Source of the DNA: UBA940 sp031547885
GTDB lineage: Bacteria; Bacteroidota; Bacteroidia; Bacteroidales; Rikenellaceae
DNA: 64,000 nt
Reading direction: 5' to 3'
NCBI GenBank assembly: GCA_031547885.1
Contig: JAVBRO010000038.1
Coordinates: forward strand, 1-64,000
Below, piece by piece: positions 58,219 through 64,000 of this stretch. Position numbers and translations under genes: made by a program. Position 1 is the first letter of the stretch. Each line of letters begins with the position of its first letter. The notes beneath the pieces are model-generated. The model was not told where the DNA came from. It made no database searches and saw only the letters and a list, made by a program, of their open reading frames with translations.

Positions 58219-59703
58219 ATGAAAGCAATCAAATATATTTTAATATTGGCGTTCCCGGCGCTGCTTCTGGGCGGATGCACGCTGGACCGCAAATCATACA
58301 ACGAGATCTATCCCGACAACTTCTTCCGCAACGAAGATGATGTGGACAAGGCTATGACGGCGCTCTATTACCCTTTCAAAACCAGTTGGGGCAAATTCTA
58401 CTGCGCCGACCAGTGGGGCTATGTGGTCATTTCCGATTTCACGTCGGGCATGATGGACAGCAAGTGGCCGAATGCGGGCTACAACCAGTTCTTCGAGCAT
58501 TGGTGGCGCGAGAACGGCAGCGATCTGGGGACCCAGTTCGCCGACAAGATATACCCGCAGTACAACGAACTTTCGAGGATCAGGGCCACCATCAACAGCA
58601 TCGAGGCAAGTCCAGTTTCGGATGCCGTTAAGAAGAACGCGATAGCCGAAGCCAAATGCCTTTACGGATGGATCGGGTTCATCCTGTACGACATGTTCGG
58701 CCCCGTCCCCCTCATAACGGACGAAGCGCTGGCCGACCCGAACAAGGAGATACTGATACCGCGCCTGTCGGATGAGGAATATTCGGAAATAATGGTCGGC
58801 TATCTCGACGACGCGATCGCAGGCTTGCCCGAAAAACAGACCGAATGGGGCAAGGTGACCAAAGGGATGGCGCTGATGCTCAAGCTGAAGTTCCACATGA
58901 TGAACAAGAACTTTACCGAAGCGGAAACTGTCGCCCGTACATTGGTATCTATGGAAGACAAGGGTATTTACGCCCTGTTGGACGACTACGCATCGGTATT
59001 CAAAAAATCGAACTCCCAGAACCTGGAGATCATCCACGCTATCCCGTGCGGAGCCGGCAATCCCAACTACTGGCAGACGCAGGTGCTGCACAGCGACATG
59101 GCGCTGGACGATTTTTCGGGTTCGGCGTGGGGGACGTTCTGTATGCGGTGGGATTTCTACGATACGTTCGAACCGGGCGACGAGAGGACCGGCGGCATAA
59201 TCACCTCCTACAAAAGCACGGCGGGAACCACGGTGTCGCGCGGATCGGGCAACCTGCTCCGCGGCTGCGCCCCGCGCAAGATCGGAGCCGATCCCGACCA
59301 GATAGGTTCGGTGGGCACTACCGATGAGATCGTGTTCCGCTATGCCGACGTGCTGCTCTCGCTGGCCGAGTGCATAAACGAGAACAAAGGCGGCCCGGAC
59401 ACCGAGGCGATAGCCCTTGTCAACAGGGTAAGGAGCAGGGCGAACCTTGGTCCGCTATCTGCCGACAAAACGGCTGGCAAAGAGGCTTTCAATACGGCCA
59501 TACTGAACGAACGCCTGCATGAATTCTACTGTGAAGGGCTTTCGCGCCAGGACCAGATACGCCACGGGGTTTTCGTTTCCAATTCGAAGGCCAGTTTTCC
59601 GGACAGCCAGAGCGACTGGTACAAGGTGCGCTTCCCGATCCCTGCAAAGTATATCAATGAATCGCAGGGCATAGTGCTGCAGAATCCGGGTTACGGAGTT
59701 TAA
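58219..59703 (+). CDS. SusD/RagB-family glycan-binding lipoprotein
   Basis: 494 residues. Lipobox LLLGGC (Cys 20). TPR-like helical scaffold of SusD (about 80-330: ELSRIRATINSIEASPVSDA, EAKCLYGWIGFILYDMFGPV) and the C-terminal family block EIVFRYADVLLSLAECINEN with ALVNRVRSRANLG and FNTAILNERLHEFYCEGLSR. It forms the lid of the SusC transporter. Directly after susC (6-bp gap); a stem-loop follows before the GH genes. Confidence 0.96.
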   Translation: MKAIKYILILAFPALLLGGCTLDRKSYNEIYPDNFFRNEDDVDKAMTALYYPFKTSWGKFYCADQWGYVVISDFTSGMMDSKWPNAGYNQFFEHWWRENGSDLGTQFADKIYPQYNELSRIRATINSIEASPVSDAVKKNAIAEAKCLYGWIGFILYDMFGPVPLITDEALADPNKEILIPRLSDEEYSEIMVGYLDDAIAGLPEKQTEWGKVTKGMALMLKLKFHMMNKNFTEAETVARTLVSMEDKGIYALLDDYASVFKKSNSQNLEIIHAIPCGAGNPNYWQTQVLHSDMALDDFSGSAWGTFCMRWDFYDTFEPGDERTGGIITSYKSTAGTTVSRGSGNLLRGCAPRKIGADPDQIGSVGTTDEIVFRYADVLLSLAECINENKGGPDTEAIALVNRVRSRANLGPLSADKTAGKEAFNTAILNERLHEFYCEGLSRQDQIRHGVFVSNSKASFPDSQSDWYKVRFPIPAKYINESQGIVLQNPGYGV

Positions 59704-59737
59704 CGGAAATCTTATTACGGTTATCTCAGGAATTATT

Positions 59738-59777
59738 CGGAAATTGCGGGGAGGGATCGGACTCCCTGCAATTTCCG
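59738..59777 (+). promoter_or_regulatory. Intercistronic stem-loop between susD and the GH2 gene
   Basis: CGGAAATTGC pairs with GCAATTTCCG around an inner GGGAG/CTCCC stem. No T-run follows on the plus strand, so it is more likely an mRNA-stabilising or processing element that lets susCD be expressed above the enzymes. Confidence 0.55.
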
Positions 59778-59790
59778 AAAAATTTGGACT

Positions 59791-62448
59791 ATGAAAAAAG
59801 ATAGAGCGATACTTTTGTTGTTTTGCCTTTTTGCGGCTTCCGCTGCTTACGGCTTCTCCCCGGGATTCTCTTCCGCCGGATTCTATCCTCTGAACGGTAC
59901 CGGCCGGGAAGTATGTTCGATGAACGTTGCATGGCGCTTTTTGAAAGGCGATGCGGATACAGCCGAAGCGAAAACGTACGACGACAGCAAATGGCAGGTG
60001 GTTACACTTCCGCACGGCATCGAATACCTTCCGACGGAAGCCAGCGGATGCATAAACTATCAGGGTCCCGTGTGGTACCGCAAGCATTTCACTCCGTCTG
60101 AAAATATGGCCGGCCGGAAGATGTTCCTGCATTTCGAGGCCGTGATGGGAAAGTGCAAAGTTTGGGTCAACGGGAAACTGAAAACGGAACACTTCGGCGG
60201 CTACCTGCCGGTGATCGTCGATATGACCGACGACCTCGTTTTCGGAGAGGACAATGTTATAGCCGTATGGGCCGATAACAGCAACGATCCGGCCTACCCG
60301 CCGGGCAAACCCCAGGAGATGCTCGATTTCGCATATTTCGGCGGCATATACCGCGACTGCTGGCTCGTGTCCCACGGCCCGGTCCACATTACCGATCCCA
60401 ACTACGAGGACGAAACGGCCGGAGGGGGCCTGTTCGTGGCTTACGGCGCAGTTTCCGAAAGGCGGGCCGAGGTAAAGCTGAAAACGCATATCCGCAATGA
60501 AAGCGGTTCGGATTTCTCGGGCCGGATAGTGTATGAACTTATTGCTCCTGACGGAAGCGTCGCCGGGACCGTATCGCGCAATTTACGCATAGGGAAAGGC
60601 CGGGCTGTGAGCGTGCCTGCCGAAATGACGGTCAATTCGCCGCATCTATGGTCGCCCGAATCGCCCGATCTGTACCATCTGAATGTCTATGTAAAGGATA
60701 ACAAAGGCAGGGTAGTGGACGGCTATATGCGGCGCATAGGCATCCGCAGCGTCGAATTCAAGGGCGCGGACGGTTTCTGGCTCAACGGAAAACCATACGA
60801 GGATAAGCTGATAGGCGCCAACCGCCATCAGGATTTTGCCGTGATAGGCAACGCCCTGCCCAATTCGCTGCACTGGCGCGACGCCAAAAAACTGCGCGAC
60901 GCGGGACTGAAAGTTATCCGCAACGCCCATTATCCTCAGGACCCGGCATTCATGGATGCCTGCGACGAGCTGGGGCTGTTCGTGATAGTCAATACCCCCG
61001 GCTGGCAGTTCTGGAACGAGGACCCCGTGTTCGGCGAGAGGATATATTCGGATATCCGCAATATGGTGAGGCGCGACCGCAACCATCCTTCGGTGTGGAT
61101 GTGGGAGCCGATTCTCAACGAAACGCATTACCCCGCCGATTTCGCGGGCCGGGCATACGTGGCGGTGAAGGAGGAGTATCCATATCCCTATTGCTACGCG
61201 GGATGCGACAGCCATGCGCAGGGGAGCGAAGGGTTCGATGTGCTCTTCTCGCATCCGACGGATAAAATGGACCCCTCGAAAAGCTATTTCACGCGGGAGT
61301 GGGGCGACAACGTCGACGACTGGAACGCCCATAACTCGCCCAGCAGAGTCCATCCGGCGTGGGGCGAGACGCCGCAGCTTATACAGGCTGCGCATTATGC
61401 CCGTCCCGCGTATGACTACACATGCCTCGATATGCTCTACAATACTCCGCGGCAGCATGTCGGAGGCACCCTGTGGCATTCATTCGACCACCAGAGGGGC
61501 TACCATCCCGATCCGTTCTACGGGGGTATCATGGATGTTTTCCGTCAGCCTAAGTACTCCTACGCAATGTTCACATCGCAGAGGGAGCCTGTAGCTTCCG
61601 ATATAATTGCCGAGACCGGGCCGATGGTATTCATCGCACACGAAATGTCGCCCTTCTCGCCCGTCGATGTGACGGTCTATTCCAACTGCGACGAGGTGCG
61701 CCTTTCGGTGCTGCAAAACGGCAAACAGTACGTTTACAAAAAAGAGCCGGGAACGCAGGGGATGCCTTCGCCGGTCATAACGTTCCCGGGGGCTTTCGAC
61801 TTCATGAAGTGCAAGGAACTTGCGCGTGTGAAGAGGCAGGACGAGGTTTACATGCTGGCCGAGGGTTTTATCGACGGCCAATTGGTCGCGACACATAAAG
61901 TCACTCCAGCGCTGCGTCCCCAAAAACTGCTGCTGTGGCTCGACGACGAAGGCATGGGCCTTACTGCCGACGGTTCGGATATGGTCACCGTGGTTGCGGG
62001 CATTGCCGACAGCAAGGGCCGCATCAAAAGGCTGAACAACTATTTCGTGAAGTTCTCGGTGGAAGGAGAGGCAGGTATAGTGGGCGGAAGCGGCGTTATG
62101 GCAAACCCCCGTCCTGTAATATGGGGAACCGCTCCCGTGCTGCTACGTTCGACGATCCGTCCGGGCAGTGTAAAAGTAACCGCATCCGTCCTGATGGGCG
62201 GGGTAGAGATGCCCTTGAGCGCGGAACTTTTGTTCGAAACCAAAGCGGGGAACACCGCACAGCTCTATGACGGGGACGAACTCGCGGCAGAGAAAAAGGC
62301 CCCGAGGCCTGAAAGTGAAATTATAGATAACGAAAATGATAACGATCTGCTGCGTGAGAACGAGCAGCTTAAACAGGAACTGAACCGCTACCGTCTGCAG
62401 GATGTGGAGAGGCAGCAGGAAGAGTTCGGTGAAAATCCTGTCTTGTAG
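59791..62448 (+). CDS. Glycoside hydrolase family 2 enzyme (beta-galactosidase/glucuronidase type)
   Basis: 885 residues, exported (signal peptide 1-21). Order: sugar-binding jelly roll (about 40-200; CINYQGPVWYRKHF, VMGKCKVWVNGKLKTEHFGG, YLP), Ig-like domain (about 215-320), TIM barrel (about 325-600), then DUF4982-like and further Ig-like domains (about 620-840). Catalytic acid/base E444 in EPILNETHYP and likely nucleophile E503 in FTREWGDN. The last 45 residues form a highly charged coiled coil (LLRENEQLKQELNRYRLQDV), unusual for GH2. Sugar specificity cannot be told; beta-galactosidase or beta-glucuronidase activity is typical. Confidence 0.92.
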   Translation: MKKDRAILLLFCLFAASAAYGFSPGFSSAGFYPLNGTGREVCSMNVAWRFLKGDADTAEAKTYDDSKWQVVTLPHGIEYLPTEASGCINYQGPVWYRKHFTPSENMAGRKMFLHFEAVMGKCKVWVNGKLKTEHFGGYLPVIVDMTDDLVFGEDNVIAVWADNSNDPAYPPGKPQEMLDFAYFGGIYRDCWLVSHGPVHITDPNYEDETAGGGLFVAYGAVSERRAEVKLKTHIRNESGSDFSGRIVYELIAPDGSVAGTVSRNLRIGKGRAVSVPAEMTVNSPHLWSPESPDLYHLNVYVKDNKGRVVDGYMRRIGIRSVEFKGADGFWLNGKPYEDKLIGANRHQDFAVIGNALPNSLHWRDAKKLRDAGLKVIRNAHYPQDPAFMDACDELGLFVIVNTPGWQFWNEDPVFGERIYSDIRNMVRRDRNHPSVWMWEPILNETHYPADFAGRAYVAVKEEYPYPYCYAGCDSHAQGSEGFDVLFSHPTDKMDPSKSYFTREWGDNVDDWNAHNSPSRVHPAWGETPQLIQAAHYARPAYDYTCLDMLYNTPRQHVGGTLWHSFDHQRGYHPDPFYGGIMDVFRQPKYSYAMFTSQREPVASDIIAETGPMVFIAHEMSPFSPVDVTVYSNCDEVRLSVLQNGKQYVYKKEPGTQGMPSPVITFPGAFDFMKCKELARVKRQDEVYMLAEGFIDGQLVATHKVTPALRPQKLLLWLDDEGMGLTADGSDMVTVVAGIADSKGRIKRLNNYFVKFSVEGEAGIVGGSGVMANPRPVIWGTAPVLLRSTIRPGSVKVTASVLMGGVEMPLSAELLFETKAGNTAQLYDGDELAAEKKAPRPESEIIDNENDNDLLRENEQLKQELNRYRLQDVERQQEEFGENPVL

Positions 62449-62515
62449 GCCGGCCGTCGGAATATCTGAAACGGTCCGCAGAGGTAAGATTTGTGCGTAT
62501 TATAAAATCGAAACA

Positions 62516-63751
62516 ATGAAGAATTTAATGTTTGCGGCGATGATAATGTCCGCGTTGAGTGCGGCATCGTGTGGGGATAATAAAGAAACCGCCTTTATTG
62601 AAGAGAATGCCGCATTTGCCGCCGGGCAGACGGAGTTGCTGCTCGCCGCCGCAGGCGAACCCACAGGGAAAAACTATCCGAGGATGATGGATGCCGAAGG
62701 AAACCTGGTCACGACCAACATGTACGACTGGACTTCGGGCTTCTTCGCCGGTTCGCTGTGGTACCTCTATGAACTGACCGGTGACGACACATGGAAAGAG
62801 CGCGCCCGGAAATGGACGGCCTCGCTCGAACCGCTTAAAACATTTACCCGCCACCACGACCTCGGTTTCATGATCAACTGCAGCTATGGCAACGGCTACA
62901 GGTTGACCTCCGATCCCACCTACGAAGAGATCCTGATTGGGAGCGCCGGCTCGCTGTCGACGAGGTTCAGCGAAAAGACCGGCGTCATAAAGTCGTGGGA
63001 GTACCGCAAAAACTGGAACGACACGATTGAGTGGTTCTACCCGGTGATAATCGACAACCTGATGAACCTCGAACTGCTGACCACTGCGGCGAATCTGTCG
63101 GGCAACCCGCATTTTACAGCGATCGCGGAGACGCATGCCGACACGACCCTGAAGAACCATTTCAGGCCCGATTTCTCCACCTACCATGTGGTGAACTACG
63201 ATCCTGAAACAGGTGCGGTGACGGACCGGGGTACGAACCAGGGATACAGCGACAGTTCCGCCTGGTCGCGGGGTCAGGCATGGGCGATATATGGATACAC
63301 GATGATGTACCGGGAGACCGGAAAGCCCGAATATCTTGATGCGGCGGTCCGTGCGGCGGATTTCTATCTGTCGAAACTGCCGGAAGATATGGTCCCGCTG
63401 TGGGATTTCAACGTCGGCGAGGATGGATACGAGCCGCAGCCGAAATCATATGCTTTTGAATTTCGTGAAAAACTGAAGGACGTTTCTGCGGCCGCGATAG
63501 TGTGTTCCGCCCTGTTCGAGCTGGGGGCTTACAGGCAGGATAAGGGATACACCGGATCGGCCGTTGAGATGCTCCGTTCGCTCTCGTCGCCCGAATACAG
63601 GGCCGAGCCGGGGACCAACGGCGGTTTCCTGCTGAAACACTGCGTGGGCAGCATTCCCCACAAAGCCGAGATCGACGTGCCGCTGGTGTATGCCGACTAT
63701 TATTACCTCGAAGCGCTGGTACGGTACAAAACAATGATATCGAAGAAATAA
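62516..63751 (+). CDS. Glycoside hydrolase family 88, unsaturated glucuronyl hydrolase
   Basis: 411 residues from the ATG at 62516, which begins a lipoprotein signal (lipobox SAASC, Cys 19). The longer frame from 62402 overlaps the GH2 gene and is rejected. The (alpha/alpha)6 barrel carries the two catalytic aspartates of the family: D71 in YDWTSGFFAGSLWYL and D115 in RHHDLGFMINCSYG; also DSSAWSRGQAWAIYGY and VPLWDFN. It removes 4,5-unsaturated glucuronic acid from oligosaccharides made by polysaccharide lyases. Its presence implies a uronic-acid-containing substrate for the PUL. Confidence 0.94.
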   Translation: MKNLMFAAMIMSALSAASCGDNKETAFIEENAAFAAGQTELLLAAAGEPTGKNYPRMMDAEGNLVTTNMYDWTSGFFAGSLWYLYELTGDDTWKERARKWTASLEPLKTFTRHHDLGFMINCSYGNGYRLTSDPTYEEILIGSAGSLSTRFSEKTGVIKSWEYRKNWNDTIEWFYPVIIDNLMNLELLTTAANLSGNPHFTAIAETHADTTLKNHFRPDFSTYHVVNYDPETGAVTDRGTNQGYSDSSAWSRGQAWAIYGYTMMYRETGKPEYLDAAVRAADFYLSKLPEDMVPLWDFNVGEDGYEPQPKSYAFEFREKLKDVSAAAIVCSALFELGAYRQDKGYTGSAVEMLRSLSSPEYRAEPGTNGGFLLKHCVGSIPHKAEIDVPLVYADYYYLEALVRYKTMISKK

Positions 63752-63760
63752 ATCCCGGAC

Positions 63761-64000
63761 ATGAAAAAAATAATTCCCGCCGTACTGCCGCTCTGCTCTC
63801 TTTTTCTGCTGGGCGCCGGGACGGACGACGATCCCCGCATACCCAAAGATAAAGAGCTGGTAAAGTACAGGCTGCCCGCGAACAAAATGTACCGCGACGG
63901 CTGGATAGACTTCAATAAGAACGGCCGGATGGACGTGTACGAAGACCCCTCGGCACCGATCGACGAGCGCATCGAGGACCTGCTGTCGCAGATGACGGTG
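63761..64000 (+). CDS. Glycoside hydrolase family 3, beta-glucosidase-like (partial, 5' end only)
   Basis: 80 codons up to the window edge. Signal peptide (MKKIIPAVLPLCSLFLLGAG), then NKNGRMDVYEDPSAPIDERI and EDLLSQMTV, the standard opening of exported GH3 beta-glucosidases. Nine bp after the GH88 stop, so part of the same transcript. The catalytic region is outside the window. Confidence 0.88.
   Translation, partial: MKKIIPAVLPLCSLFLLGAGTDDDPRIPKDKELVKYRLPANKMYRDGWIDFNKNGRMDVYEDPSAPIDERIEDLLSQMTV

Noticed and set aside
59455..60489. Minus-strand frame of 344 codons across susD and GH2
   Set aside because: It spans the end of one confident gene and the start of another, including the intercistronic hairpin; no recognisable protein.
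1..64000. CRISPR array, insertion sequence or prophage
   Set aside because: No regularly spaced direct repeats with unique spacers, no transposase or integrase frame and no phage structural genes were seen.

Overview
The window reads as a chromosomal segment of a Bacteroidales bacterium with a fairly GC-rich genome; a Rikenellaceae/Alistipes-like host is my best guess and is an inference. Support comes from paired SusC/SusD proteins, a hybrid two-component PUL sensor, ECF sigma/FecR pairs, a fimbrillin, DUF3868/DUF3575 and DUF4252 families. Most directly, many genes are preceded by the Bacteroidetes -7 promoter element TAnnTTTG (usually TATCTTTG).

Layout. 1-3752 (minus): a cell-surface-signalling cassette of ECF sigma factor, FecR-type anti-sigma, an STN-DUF3575 fusion and a DUF3868 protein cut by the window edge. 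3753-7665: an AT-richer accessory stretch with a rod-shaped 6S-like ncRNA, a NERD nuclease and a zinc/PD-(D/E)XK protein fired from back-to-back promoters, a small HTH protein, a second candidate ncRNA and two copies of a tRNA-Asp 3' end that look like attachment-site remnants. 7666-8607: fimbrillin. 8910-17337: a complete phosphate regulon (porin O/P, pstSCAB, phoU, phoB, phoR). 17479-21427: permuted NlpC/P60 hydrolase, DUF4878 lipoprotein, nitroreductase and a radical-SAM/DUF4130 pair linked to DNA metabolism. 21643-28018 (minus): TonB receptor plus HMA metal-binding protein, three DUF4252 proteins, a beta-barrel and an ECF sigma/anti-sigma pair. 28111-34294 (minus): a six-gene 2-oxoacid operon (nitrilase, IorA, IorB, aminotransferase, CoA ligase, ACT protein). 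34450-36183: a second DUF3868/DUF3575 pair. 36437-39125: threonine genes thrB and thrC behind a Thr/Ile-rich leader peptide. 40373-44230 (minus): NfnBA electron-bifurcating transhydrogenase, DUF1573 protein and ProX-type editing deacylase. 44478: tRNA-Asn. 44619-47635 (minus): radical SAM/SPASM enzyme with three paralogous Cys-rich lipoproteins. 47938-64000 (plus): a polysaccharide utilisation locus with HTCS regulator, beta-helix lipoprotein, BACON protein, SusC, SusD, GH2, GH88 and the start of a GH3 gene.

The most promising uncharacterised systems are the radical SAM/three-lipoprotein operon, the divergent NERD / zinc-PD-(D/E)XK pair, the two ncRNA transcription units at 3.9-4.2 kb and 7.2-7.4 kb, and the threonine attenuator. 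Several intergenic gaps carry members of dispersed palindromic repeat families. Where a promoter lies inside or just ahead of the longest possible reading frame, I moved the start codon downstream and say so.
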